From: Owenia fusiformis
Taxonomy: Eukaryota; Annelida; Polychaeta; Sabellida; Oweniidae
DNA: 64,000 bases
Reading direction: 5' to 3'
NCBI GenBank assembly: GCA_903813345.2
Contig: CAIIXF020000006.1
Span: 13,770,348 to 13,834,347, forward strand
Under the pieces are notes generated by a model. That model ran no database searches. It had not been told where the DNA came from and saw only the letters and a program-made list of their open reading frames with translations. Below, piece after piece: positions 1 through 11,485 of this stretch. Numbering within the stretch: the first letter of the stretch is position 1; each line of letters opens with the position of its first letter. A program made the translations under genes and the position numbers.

Positions 1-49
1 AATTTTTGAAAACTGAACCCCCCCTTGGCAAATCTTGGCTACGGGCCTG
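1..49. mobile_element. Right-end fragment of family D (C-rich) element
   Basis: The window opens inside a C-rich segment that ends in ACGGGCCTG. The same arrangement (a run of C, then CTTGG, about 20 bases, then ACGGGCCTG) ends the 1.68-kb element at 43748-45428, so this is probably the terminal part of a second copy. The left part lies outside the window, so no target duplication can be checked. Confidence 0.4.
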
Positions 50-80
50 CCATGGGACATATTTTTATGAGACATCTCCT

Positions 81-207
81 GAAGGAGATACCTTTAAATT
101 AACAAGGGCTTTATCATGGAGGAGATACCTTTAAATTAACAAGGGCTTTATCGTGGAGGAGATACCTTTAAATTAACAAGGGCTTTATCATGGAGGAGAT
201 ACCTTTA
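81..207 (+). repeat. 37-bp minisatellite, left arm
   Basis: About 3.4 direct copies of a 37-bp unit containing AACAAGGGCTTTATC and GGAGGAGATACC. The array stops abruptly at about 207, where retrotransposon sequence begins, and resumes at about 936. Both arms share the same unit, so they were one array before the insertion. Confidence 0.9.
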
Positions 208-679
208 CTATTCACTTATATATTCTCAAATTCAATACTGTATATGTGCTTGGGGAAATGCAGGCAAAACTGCAACGAATTCAATATTTCAACTACAAAA
301 ACGTTTTTTAAGAATTATTACTTACAGCGGAAATAGAGAACATACCGGGCCATTCTTTAAACAATTCAAAATTCTAAAATTTACTGACATATATGACCTT
401 AATATTCTGCAACTAACTTACAAATGTATTAACAGACCCGATTCTTTTCCAAGTGACATTTTTATTGACTTCTTTGGAAAAAACAATAGTGTTCATCAAC
501 ACAACACTAGACAGAATGAACAAGTTCATGTAACAAAATTCAAAACCAATTATTTAAGATACAGTTTTAAAGTACAAGGTGAAATTATCTGGAATAAAAT
601 TCCTAATACTATTAAACTTACCAATAATATTTATAAACTAAAACGTCTTTTTAAAGATGACACTTTTTCAAAATACTGA
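206..679 (+). pseudogene. C-terminal fragment of non-LTR retrotransposon reverse-transcriptase ORF
   Basis: A 157-codon frame is open without interruption from 206 to a TGA at 677-679, but it has no start codon because the element is 5'-truncated. The translation has the landmarks of the thumb/C-terminal region after the reverse-transcriptase catalytic core of jockey/CR1-like ORF2 proteins: an SLIYSQIQYCICAWGN block, the LQKRFLRIITYS motif, a PFFKQFKILKFTDIY block, a YKCINRP stretch, HNTRQNEQ, and a final GEIIWNKIPNTIK block. The catalytic YxDD region is missing upstream. The frame is intact, with no stops or frameshifts, which suggests a fairly recent insertion. It is non-functional as a partial copy. 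The homology is judged from motif pattern only. Confidence 0.8.
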
Positions 680-936
680 TTTTGATGTTCTGCAAACATA
701 AGGTAATTCCATCCTCTTTATTGTACATTATTTTTTACCAATGTTTTTAATTCATGAGACAAATTATGGTTCACCCAGTGTCATGTTGTGTTAAACTTTC
801 AAGCACTTGAAAATTTTAGAATAATGATTTTAAATGTGGTCAATTATATACCTATGTAGGTGTCACGACCACGAATATGTAAAAATGTTATCATGTTTTA
901 ATGAAATAAATAAAAAATAAATAAATAAAAAAAATA
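206..936 (+). mobile_element. 5'-truncated non-LTR retrotransposon (3' end)
   Basis: This segment interrupts the 37-bp minisatellite. It holds the end of a reverse-transcriptase ORF (206-679), about 220 bases of 3' UTR and an A-rich tail of AAAT/AATAAA repeats at about 901-936. Truncation at the 5' end and an A-rich simple tail are what target-primed reverse transcription produces. The exact target duplication cannot be read because the target is itself repetitive: the left array stops in CCTTTA and the right resumes at AACAAGGG. Jockey/CR1/L2-type and RTE-type lineages remain possible. Confidence 0.8.
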
Positions 937-1551
937 AACAAGGGATTTATCATGGAGGAGATACCTTTAAATTAACAAGGGCTTTATCATGGAGGAGATA
1001 CCTTTAAATTAACAAGGGCTTTATCATGGAGGAGATACCTTTAATTTAACAAGGGCTTTATCATGGAAGAGATACCTTTAAATTAACAAGGGCTTTATCA
1101 TGGAGGAGATACCTTAAATCAACAAGGGCTTTATCATGGAGGAGATACCTTTAAATTAACAAGGGCTTTATCATGGAGGAGATACCTTTAAATTAACAAG
1201 GGCTTTATCATGGAGGAGATACCTTTAATTTAACAAGGGCTTTATCATGGAAGAGATACCTTTAAATTAACAAGGGCTTTATCATGGAGGAGATACCTTA
1301 CATCAACAAGGGCTTTATCATGGAGGAGATACCTTTAAATTAACAAGGGCTTTATCATGGAGGAGATACCTTTAAATTAACAAGGGCTTTATCATGGAGG
1401 AGATACCGTAAATCAACAAGGGCTTTATCATGGAGGAGATACCTTTAATTTAACAAGGGCTTTATCATGGAGGAGATACCTTTAATTTAACAAGGGCTTT
1501 ATCATGGAGGAGATACCTTTAAATTAACAAGGGCTTTATCATGGAGGAGAT
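936..1551 (+). repeat. 37-bp minisatellite, right arm
   Basis: About 16-17 copies of the same 37-bp unit as at 81-207. Variant units (TTTAATTTAAC, a shortened unit with CTTAAATCAAC, and GGAAGAGATACC) recur in blocks, a sign of unequal exchange or multi-unit duplication. It ends at GGAGGAGATAG, where unique sequence starts. Confidence 0.9.
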
Positions 1552-4419
1552 AGTTTGATACAGCTGTATTTGAGCTATGCATTGCCCTTGACTATACTTT
1601 AAATAAATGAAAGAACAATTTTTTTTCAAACTGTTTCACAACATGAATACATGTGAAAGGCATAGATCATGCTAGTATTGAGTACCTATCTATCAGGTCT
1701 ACCCGAAGTGTTTGACACATTGTTACAGTCCCCAATTTTTTTGTTGCTGGTGTTTGGCAGTTGGTGTTCAGTGGTTGTTGTCTGTAACATCATTCAGCGG
1801 TGGGCATCTGTAACAACTGGCAGGTGGTGACATTTTGCACATCCACCTGGTTTACAGACAAGTGGACAAAATGAAGTAAGCTCTGAACATTTTGTAACAC
1901 ACTTGAATTATGGATAGAAAATACAAAGGGCATCATAATGAGTACAAAGAAAAATAGCATCCTGCAAAAAATATGAACCTAGTACTTGTAAAACGACGCC
2001 ACGATCAATCCAATGAAGAGTGATAGCATATCTATCTAATAACAGCATTTCAAGTCCCTATTGCAGGGAGGTAATGTAACAGGTAGTATTACAGGTAATT
2101 GATAGATGTAATATAATAACACCATATAGACTTGCAGTCACCAGCTAGACTATTGCTCTTTCTATTTCACTGATCATTGAGATACTTTGCTACTTATTTA
2201 TTGGCAATTCATATTCTCTTCAATATCTTTTTCTGTTAAATCAGTTTTATGATCTGTCGCTGCTTTGTTCGTCATCATATATTTTTTATTTTTTGGTCTT
2301 TCGGTTTCATCACATCTATTTGGAATTACCTTTGGAGAAATTATGTATGCAGCGCCATCTATTCACTGGTAATAATAAACTATGGCTGGGACTCCTCATT
2401 CAGGTTATGTGCATTCATTTTAGGATCTGCAGCCTGTACTATCCCTTATATCTCTCACAAGATTTAGATAAAGAGGGACTTGAATAAATCAGAATGGTTA
2501 CTATTGCTTCCTTTGTTAGATGTATATCTTTCATATGGTCCATAATGGTGATCTATTGAGAGGAAATGGGTATCACTTGGAAAATGGTACATATTCTTTC
2601 TACAAAATACAACAATTCTTGGTAAATGGTGATTATCATTTGAAAGATTGTTGGTGTCCTTTACATTTTGGTTTTTATTTTTTATTTTTTGTTCACATAT
2701 GATCATACATATAGTTATACCAATTGACAGTATTTAATTCCGTAGAATTTTACCATTATGTAATCATGTGTACATTTTGGATTTATCCATTGAGAGATGA
2801 TTGTAGCACTGGTCCACAGCAGGGTGATACTAAGTGGAATTAGTATTATCCAAGATTTAGTTTTGTTTATTTCTCTGATTTTAGAGGATTCTTGTACCTG
2901 ATTACAATCAGAACTTTATTAGTTGAAGAACAAAATATTTGGAATCCAGGTTTATTGATATGGAACAAATTTTATGTACCCTCTTGGATGAAACCCCTGT
3001 TGGATCATCCTGACTAGTGTATAAGTTATGGTGTTTAAGCACAAAAAAATAATATTGATGCCTCCATACATGACCTCTTGTAAAATAGTAATTTATCTGA
3101 GAATCGAAATAGAAGTAGAATACAAATAGATTAATAGGCTTATTATCTAGAAATCCATAAAAACATTTAGCGATCATTGTCTGAGAAAAATTGGGCTAGA
3201 ATGACATTTTAAATGCATCCATGCATGACCCCCTGGGATGTTTCTGGTCATTTGGCTGATGGAGGGTCTAAAAGGTGAAAATCTCTAGGAGAAAATCAAT
3301 GAAAACCTCTAAGATAAATGTAAAATGCCAATAAAATGTATTATTACTGATTTAGAAGATGTTGGCCCATTTGTGTGAAAAATTACCGATTTTCTTTCCA
3401 TTTATTTTGCCTTGGAGTAAGATATCACTTCTGAACTGAAAATCGCTTGTAATCTGCCATAAGACGTTAATAGATCGATCAAGTTATTTTGACTGGAACA
3501 TTTGGGATTAACGGTATATTGAATTAATATTTGAATACAAAGGACACAAAAATATCCATTGCAGATGTATACGAGGAAAATGTTAAGCCGACTAAATGAC
3601 AATATAGTGTAATTATTTTTTCATTACTTTGACAGCTTCAAAAAAATTGCATCAAGTATTGGGGAGGAGCACTCACCTATGCTTCAGACTCCTTTGGACT
3701 CATTTTGGGTGAATAAGACATACAAAATTCAAGTGTAGCACTAAATCCCCACATGGTTTAAGAATACCTATACTCATTAGAAAAGAATAGTGCCATAACT
3801 TTGATTTGCATGGTTTCTAGAACCACATATTCAATTAACAGTTGTGTAATGATAAATCTGGAATATATTTGCTCATATTATTGAAAATTCCTCTATGGGT
3901 TCATAAGATTAAATGGTATTTCCTAAATTGCAATGTTTACAGGGGGCTGTAATGTTAGTACTAAATGGTATGGTTCCATATTGTAAACTAATTTGCAACT
4001 GGCTTTTAGTTAATGGAATGGGGAAAGGTTTGGTTGTATTGTAAAGATGCTATGGACTGCAATAAGCTCTTGTATATCCCCACTGAAATAAGGTACATAC
4101 CTTCTAAACAAGTTTTGGAAAGTAGGCTAGGTTTTAATTTGAAAAAAATAAATTTTCAATTTTATGCCTTGAAGAGATGGAGGGAGGTGTCAATCTGAAT
4201 TGTTATTTTTGGGAATAGAAAACATTGACTTTATTTGCATGGTACCATGGGCTTTCTAGAGATGGTACCTAACCAGTTTGCCAACTTCTTATTGTTGCAG
4301 CTATACTGGATAGTGCAAGGTCAAAACAAAAGGGTGAATCTACTGGAAAATATTGTTTAGATCATCAGGATGTACATGTATTTCATCTCCATCTCCTTCA
4401 TGTACCTCCCCAAATAATT
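1552..4419. other. Unique AT-rich DNA, no supported gene
   Basis: No ORF here has recognisable domains. The short ORFs at 2249-2487, 2464-2706 and 2908-3177 are rich in Phe, Tyr, Ile and Asn, as expected from translating AT-rich noncoding DNA. Around 1735-1850 a segment with GGTGGTGACATTTTGCA resembles segments at about 17005 and 43245 and may be an old dispersed repeat. Confidence 0.6.
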
Positions 4420-4708
4420 ACATTGACTGAAACAAGGAATACCATTGACCTAAACAAGGAATAACATTGACTTAAAAGAAGAACAGGATTGACCTAAACA
4501 AGGAATAACATTGACTGAAACAAGGAATAACATTGACTTAAAAGAAGAACAGGATTGACCTAAACAAGGAATAACATTGACTGAAACGAAGAACAGCATT
4601 GACCTAAACAAGGAATAACATTGACTGAAACGAAGAACAGGATTGACCTAAACAAGGAATGAATAATATTGACCAAAGCAAAGAATACTATTGACCTGAA
4701 CAAGGAAA
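4420..4708 (+). repeat. 22-bp minisatellite with higher-order pattern
   Basis: Degenerate 22-bp units alternate between types such as CTAAACAAGGAATAACATTGA, a TTAAAAGAAGAACAGGATTGA type and a CTGAAACGAAGAACAG type. The types follow each other in a repeating order, so multi-unit blocks were copied. The minus-strand ORF across it (4560-4760) is a by-product of the repeat. Confidence 0.85.
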
Positions 4709-4979
4709 AGTACAATACGTAAAACAACAGAATGAGTATATATATATCATATATAGACAAGGACCATGTAATTGACCAAGATGTTCAAATAAAGTCTTAA
4801 TTTATCAATATTCTCATTAAGAAATAAAATAACACGCAATCTTTCATGTCATGAATCTGCAGACACTTTTTCCTGATTTCCTTATTATCTCCCTGATGTA
4901 GTTTGCTAGCTCTGCTTGGTTACTTGCTGGTTATTTTGTGCTCCCTTTTCATGCAAATTGTAAATTCTCCTCTATTTTT

Positions 4980-5112
4980 GTGTGGAAAATGCATATTCTG
5001 CTTCCTTTACCATGAAAAGTGGTAATTCTTCTACTTTTTCCATCAAAATACAAATCCTGCACCATAATTTTCTATGGAAAATGTAAATTCTGCTCCTTTT
5101 CCATGGAAAATG
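4980..5112 (+). repeat. Degenerate ~25-30-bp repeat array, left arm
   Basis: Several imperfect units built around CCATGGAAAATG and AAATTCTGCTCC. The array is cut at 5112 by a family A transposon and continues at 6242. Confidence 0.7.
5104..5112. other. 9-bp target-site duplication, left (family A copy 1)
   Basis: TGGAAAATG immediately before the TACCCT terminus; an identical 9-mer follows the AGGGTA terminus at 6242-6250. Confidence 0.85.
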
Positions 5113-6241
5113 TACCCTTTGCATTCGTTTGACTTCACTTAAAAGAGAGCTTCGTCTTCACTCTTTCAAACTAAAATAAACCTGTGAACTCACAGCGCCA
5201 AATTCATCGGCCAAATTTGACCGACGTTATCTTTACATGGTCATTCCTTCTGACATCATCGTTGAGCCCGGAATTGACCAATGACATGCACATATTTAAT
5301 TATCCCAACGAACGAAGTTCGGTAGGGATATAGTGAAGCCCTCCGTCCGTCAGTCCGTCAGTTAGTCCGTCCGTCCATCTGTCCGTCTGTCCGTTCGGAA
5401 GATAGCTCAAATACGAGTTGACGGATTTTCTTCATATTTAGTGGAAAGATGTATATTGGTAAATAGTTGTAACGCAAGATGGCCGCCGCTTTAAAAATGA
5501 CGGGACTTTTTCGCAAAAACCATAAATTTTTCATTCTAAACCAAAGTAATTAATATTATTGTTTGAAATTTTGGTAGTATATTTGAAACATCTATCTATT
5601 TCACATATATTCCGTGTTTTTCATCCTGACCCCCAGGGGCCGTGTATGGGGGGTCAGGAAAACAGTAATTTTCGCTAATTTTTAGATCTTTCTGAAGTAT
5701 AGCTTTATTATACTCAAATGAAAGGCAATTAAGAGTAGATTGCAAATATTGTATCTTTTTCTGATTGGAGCCTCGTAAAATTCAAAATGGCCGTCTAATG
5801 TACGATTTCGCAATAATTTTTCGATCCCTTCAAAGTATGGCTATATACTAAAATTGAAGGAATTTTGGAGTAGATCACAATTATGGTATTATTCTTCAGA
5901 TTTGTACCTCAGAAAATTCAAAATGGCTGCTTTGCAGGAATTCGCAATTCTAAAATCTAAATTTTTCAATTTTAACCAAAGTAATGAGTATAATTGATTG
6001 AAATTCGGTAATTGATATTTTGTTCGTTGGGATTTGCTACTCCGCGGAGTTGCCATTGTCTAGTTAGAACGCATTTGGCGTATGTTTCTTCAAGCTCGCT
6101 GATTGATGGAAGGTCAGTGCGTAGGTCAAAAGTGATTTACCCAAACTGTTATCGGAACCTGTCGTGGGGGCGGGGCTACTAAACTGTAATATGGTCTCTA
6201 CTAGGCAGAGTGTAGTTTAACTAGACTCTGCACGCAGGGTA
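5113..6241 (+). mobile_element. Family A TIR DNA element, copy 1 (carries nested family B)
   Basis: A non-autonomous DNA element running from TACCCTTTGCATTCG to CTCTGCACGCAGGGTA. It is flanked by perfect 9-bp direct repeats. After removing the nested element at 5303-6063 about 368 bases remain, matching the uninterrupted copies at 38807-39170 and 62149-62526. The ends are only short imperfect inverted repeats (TACCCT...AGGGTA, then partial matches around TGCA). No transposase is encoded. A 9-bp duplication is typical of Mutator-like elements and is also seen in Merlin, so the superfamily assignment is an inference. Confidence 0.85.
5303..6063 (+). mobile_element. Family B Helitron/Helentron-like element, nested copy
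   Basis: This 761-bp segment sits inside family A copy 1. It begins TCCCAACGAACGAAGTTC, has a CCGT-type microsatellite near its 5' end (about 5341-5396), and ends with the palindrome ACTCCGCGGAGT about 12 bases before a final CTAG. A TC start, a 3' hairpin and a CTAG end with insertion in an A/T context are Helitron/Helentron hallmarks. The terminal blocks are partly inverted (CCCAACGAAC versus GTTCGTTGGG). Family A copy 3 has the uninterrupted site (ATTTAATTAGAACG). No Rep/helicase is encoded. Internal 'aagatggccg' segments match family B copy 2 at 35181-36492. Confidence 0.8.
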
Positions 6242-6345
6242 TGGAAAATGCAAATTCTGCTTTTCCATGAAAATGCAAATTCTTCTTATTTGTCCATGGA
6301 AATGCAGATTCTGCTTATATTTCTCCATGGAAAATACAATGTAAT
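6242..6345 (+). repeat. Degenerate ~25-30-bp repeat array, right arm
   Basis: Continuation of the array at 4980-5112, with units around CCATGGAAAATGCAAATTC. The first nine bases (6242-6250) are the right-hand target duplication of family A copy 1. Confidence 0.75.
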
Positions 6346-9300
6346 TTTTGACAAAGTGAGCCCCATTGGCTAGAACTAGCCATGGGCGTGGAGCTTTCGC
6401 CTTGGGGCTTACAAATTACACAAATTCTATTCACCACTGTTTGCAAATGAAAATTGTTGCATTTCAAGGAAAATCATGATCAATTTCGTAAATACAAAAT
6501 AATTACACCAGGGAGTGCTTCATCTCAGGAAAAGTTAATTTACTTGATGCATGCTATATTCATTGTTCAGACACGGGTGACTAACTGTTTAGTTTTCACT
6601 TTAAGTTATGTCTTCATTTTGTGAAGATATATGTCATGAATGCTCATCATGCTCAGTTCATTAATGTTCATTAAATGTTCATGTATAATTTATGAAATCC
6701 TGACAACAAGTAGAAAAATTATTGGTGGCAATCCTTGTTTCATGAAACATTCAACTTCTTTTTAAATGTTCATGAAAGAATTGTAAGAAATCAGAACTAC
6801 AAATGGCTCAAACAATGATAAACATATTTGTCATGAAAATGTCACTATTCATGAAGATGCCATGTTTTGCATTGTTTAGAGGTCTTGCTTTTTACAGGCT
6901 ATACATATACATATTGAGGTTATACACATATAGATGAATCTGAGTTTGTATACATGTATCATATATAAAGCTAAAGTACTTCTGCATAGAATAGAAGAAC
7001 TGCGTAAAGCCTGTGTCAGTCTTATTTTGGATTCATCGCAAAATGTCACAGAGATTTTTAGCTTATTTTTCACTGTATAGGGTCATGCGTGAAGTTGGAA
7101 TTCTACGAGTTGCTCTGATTCATATGATACTTTAACCAATTACAATGTTCCGCTGTGGGTTGCTTTTTAATGCAATGGTCCTGTATTGATTGTATCTGTT
7201 GAACAGTTCTATGCACAGAGCCAATAAACCTCATCTGGATGGTATTTCGTAATGCTGTGTATGAAATGAGTATTTGATATTCTTAGATTAGGTACAGTAT
7301 ATGGAAATTAAAGTCAGAATTAGTGAAGACAAGCAACTTTCCAAAATGTTTTCTCAGTTTCAGAATCTTTTGAGACGTGGACATCCCTAGTAATAGCTCA
7401 GTTTATGTGACATGTTCAGTCATTTTCAAATCATCCATGCATTTTGGGGGATACGCAAATTACTCATCGCTCAAATTATCAATAAATAAGGCAAAGTATT
7501 ACCAACAAGTATGTTTGCATTTTATCACACTGTCATATAATAACATGAGACATTCATTTGCAAATAGAATATTCAGAACTCTATGGATTCAATGGAAAAA
7601 TAATGTAATAAGCTAAATCATCGGGGGAGGTCTTAAATTCCCGAAGGATGTTTTATCAGATTATTAGCGTAGTAAGAGGCGGGAAATCATCTTTGAATCA
7701 AATATGATAGATTATAAGGATGCTATCTCTCTCATTTCCCTTACTGGATCCCATTGAAATAAATCAATCTTGGCCAATTGATTCAATTTGGACCTCTCGT
7801 TCTTACAAAAATCAGTCAGACACTATACCATGATAAAACTATTTATATCATGATTATTCATTCTCCAAATCTCTGCTTGTATTAATGTGTGTGTACTTTA
7901 CCATTGCGAGACAGCTTCAAAAATAGAAAACTTTTGTTCACACTCAAGGTCATAGCTTTTGTTATTGTTCATTTTTAATTTGTTTGCTTGTGTTATGAAA
8001 TCATTATCATCAGTGTTATTTTCATCCCAATAGTAAATTGAATGTGAGATAATATGGTTTGAATCAACTGAACAATTTCACTTTGATGCATTCTCACTTT
8101 GATATATGAAAGATTGTTGTTACACTGCCCCCACCTTATAATTAAATCTGATTCGCTTAAACAGCATAATCTATCAATGGTTTTAAGAAGAAATCTTCAA
8201 AAAATAATTTACAAAATGATAGATAAGTCCTTGTGAATAGATCCAATCATCGGTTAATGAAACCTAATATGGAATCGATTCATCGTCCCATGTACCCGTC
8301 TAGATTATAATATATTTAGAAAGGAATATGGGATTGCACAATCACTTACTAAGCAAAGGTAGAAAATACACACATATTGATAGCAAGAAAGAAATCTTGC
8401 ATTTTATTCAAACTGTTATAATATAATATTGTTAAGAGGGATGATGACATTTGGCACATACTTGTTGAACGCTAACAATTTTCGAGAAGGTGACACTTGT
8501 TACATGCATAACCCTGCATATAATTCTCTCTATGATCTACATACTTTTTACTAGTGTCCTCTCATTTCCCTGCTCACATCTCTCTCTGACTGAGAATATT
8601 AACTATGGTTTTCCAGTTAATTTCATGCTTATTCCTCCTTTTCTGGCGTATTTGTAGAAAAAGCAATGTCATCACGATCAGTTGAAAGGATTAAAAGATA
8701 ATATTGTCTGGACATTAGACAGCCATGATTTTTATAGGCGCCACTGAAGAACTTTCATCAACATGTTGACAGATTTCTTTATTTAGACTTGACGCTTACA
8801 TCAATACCCTTTGGAACAATCAGGCAATAATTTCCCTTAAAATAATTACTATAAACAAAGGCATTAATATTTAGGAGGTCTCTAAGATGTATCAATGTCA
8901 TAAAGTGAAAATGTAATTTGTTGAATTTTCAGCATTTCCTGTATGTTGGAATTTTGGCTAATGGGGTAGTTGTTCACCCATAATGCAATAGCAAGGGAGG
9001 TGTTAGCTGTCCATCACAATTATGGATTGAAATAATGGAATTAGATCAATCCATGTAATTACTTGATTAACTTGGCATTATTCTGGTTTAGTACAATGCT
9101 GACTTGTGTATGAAGGGAGAAAGACCTTCAAACTCAAAAAGAGGCTTATATTTAGGAGATGATGGGATAGAATCAGTGTGACTATATATGTGTCACCATC
9201 ATGTATAGATTATGTTGATCTGAAAATAAATTTTCTGGCACCACATTGTATTGTGACAGAAAATGTGACTCTTAAGTGGACAGTTGGTAGTTGAAGATAC

Positions 9301-10236
9301 ACCTGGGCATGGCAAACTCATATATATACAATAATACCAACCTGCCTGCCTCCAACTAATCCTATTTGGGAACTATTGCCAACTATTGCCATTGGAGGAG
9401 CTGTAGTGATGAAATTACTAAGAAATATATTGGTAGACCATGGGAGAAAAAGACTTGTCAAATTATGGCTGCATAACTGTGATAAGGGATCGTGATTAAG
9501 AGCATCTATGTGTCTATTACATCATATTTGCTATGTTGTATGCTGTGTTACACACGTTTACTTTATAAATATGTACATAAGCATAAATAAACAAAGGGTT
9601 CTGAGTAAAATCATGAAATATTAAGGAAATTATACATGCAACCATATCCAATTGAAACATCAAAGTACAATGTAGATGAATGAAATAATATATATATTAA
9701 TAATATATATATATTCAGAGGTCTTGGTAGGAATAGAAGAATTCAAATGATCATCTATATACCTTTAAATATATTTGTCAATACAAACAACCATCAAAGG
9801 AACATTTGACATAATGTCCTCAACTTATCTCCATTTTTCACATGTGAAATGTATCTTAATTTAAAATCCCATCTTAAAAAATAAAAATACTAAAAACATG
9901 CTACCACATTTCTTTATAATTGAGGTATTAGTCAATCAATCAAACAGGCAAACAACTATTGGTTGTCAATATGCTTGGTAGTTTGTTTGCCTCATTGTTT
10001 GTTCCTACTAAAGTTAATGTGACAAATTTCTTTGAACTTCAACAGGGGTATACAAACAAAACCATTGATTCAGCTGTGGCCAACCTTAATCGGTCAATTA
10101 ATATTTAAATGACCAATCTAGAAGTTGAATATATTTGAATTGATCTTCAAAAGTAGGATTAATTCTGGATCTTGTTGAAGTGGTATCCAAACAGAGGAAA
10201 CATCAGAAAGTGCTCCTTAATTTCACTTAAAGGATT
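6346..10236. other. Unique AT-rich DNA, nothing recognised
   Basis: No domain-bearing ORF, RNA gene or TIR element was recognised. An alternating AT block at about 9686-9715 is a simple repeat. The ORFs at 6876-7073 and 7377-7616 show no family resemblance. Confidence 0.6.
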
Positions 10237-10245
10237 ATTGCAAGA

Positions 10246-10305
10246 TACCCTGAGTCAAATTAAAACTCTCTTTTAAGAAGCGAAGTTGTACAAATGCAAA
10301 GGGTA
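10246..10305 (-). mobile_element. Mini family A element (60 bp)
   Basis: A 60-bp sequence bounded by TACCCT and AGGGTA, keeping the CTCTTTTAAGAAGCGAAGT and AAATGCAAAGGGTA segments of the family A start in reverse orientation. Flanking 9-mers ATTGCAAGA (10237-10245) and ACTGGAAGA (10306-10314) match at 7 of 9 bases, consistent with an aged 9-bp duplication. Confidence 0.65.
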
Positions 10306-10447
10306 ACTGGAAGAGAAGAATAGATGACCCAATGGTCTCTTTTTGTTTGACTCAATGCTTTCGTCATTTTTATCACAATCGCCATTCCATGTGCTGCCAG
10401 ACATATGAAAATGTATTCTGTCATTTGGGGTGATCTATTTTATACCT

Positions 10448-10581
10448 GAGTAAAACCTGTCATAGTGAACACCTGTCTCTAGTAGACACCCTTCCTCCTG
10501 TATAAATTATTATGTAGTAAATACCTACCAACACTGAAAGTTTTTTCTCTGCAAAAATGTTCAATATACACAGGTCTTGTT
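10448..10581. mobile_element. Degenerate family E (Tc1/mariner-like) MITE
   Basis: Starts GAGTAAAACCTGTCATAGTG and ends near ACAGGTCTTGTTA, with internal GTGAACACCTGTCTC. The AGTAAAACCTGT terminus and 'AGTGAAC' interior are shared with the elements at 21648-22051 and 30886-31010. The right end is eroded, so boundaries are approximate. Confidence 0.5.
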
Positions 10582-10984
10582 ATTCGTTTTGTGAGAAAAT
10601 GTTTGAGATCATTGGATCCACAGTTTCTGTGGTCAGAAATGTTAAGTTATTTTCTTGCACTAGGATGTATGTTCTGTGTTGTAAATTGTGGCTTATGTGT
10701 GGTACAACTTCATTTTGAATTTCACAATTTGTGAAACAAAAACAACTTTTTAAAAATAAAGTTTCACATGGGTATTTAGGGTGACATAAAATGTATTTTG
10801 AAAGAAGACTACAAATCCAAGACACCTACTTCTTAGTATCTTATACCACAGGCTTTCAAAAGCCTGACAAGCCCATTCCTAAACTCTTCAAAAAGTTGCA
10901 AAGGCAATTATCTATTTTTGTTTGTTACATTAGAAGAAACTTGGCCGTCAAAAGAATTGTTCTAGGAAGAAGGAACAAAGTTTG

Positions 10985-11485
10985 TAATGGCCTAGTCACA
11001 TAGCCCGGCCGATGAGGTTCCGATGAGCCAGCGATGCAATTTTCACCGAACTCGGCCGAACACCGGCCGGACACCGGCCGGACATCCGTGGCGTTTGTTG
11101 CTTAAAACCGCATCGGTGGCAGCTCGGTGAAATTTTAACTTCGGAGTTAAATTTCACCGGGCTCTCACCGAGCTCCCTCATCGCAGCCCCATCGTAACCA
11201 CATCAGAACACACGTCGGCCGGTGCACGGCCGAGTATCGGTCGGTGTCCCGTGCATCTGAGACAACCAGAGGACTAGGTTTTTTAACGGACACCGGCCGA
11301 GCTCCGACCGAGCTCCGGCCGATGTGGTACAGAGCCTTGGAAAGTATAGTACCTGAAGATGTCCGGACGGAGTCCGTTCACGTCACCGAGCTCTGCTTCC
11401 GATGAGGAGAGCTCGGTGGCACCAAAAAAATCCACCGAGCTCTACCGATGCCGGACATCGGCCGGGCTATGTGACTAGGCCATTA
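10985..11485. mobile_element. Family F GC-rich TIR element (Tc1/mariner-like size class)
   Basis: An about 500-bp GC-rich island in AT-rich DNA, bounded by perfect inverted repeats of about 28 bp (left begins ATGGCCTAGTCACATAGCCC at 10987, right ends GGGCTATGTGACTAGGCCAT at 11483). A TA dinucleotide lies outside each end, so a TA target duplication, as in Tc1/mariner elements, is the simplest reading. The interior is dense in CCGGCC and CACCGAGCTC motifs in both orientations and should fold strongly. No transposase; the short ORFs across it are shadows. Only one copy lies in the window. Confidence 0.75.

Noticed and set aside
2908-3180. 89-codon minus ORF preceded by an acceptor-like TTTTTCTCAG
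   Set aside because: Composition (Phe, Tyr, Asn, Ile, His) is that of AT-rich noncoding DNA, and no domain or donor supports it.
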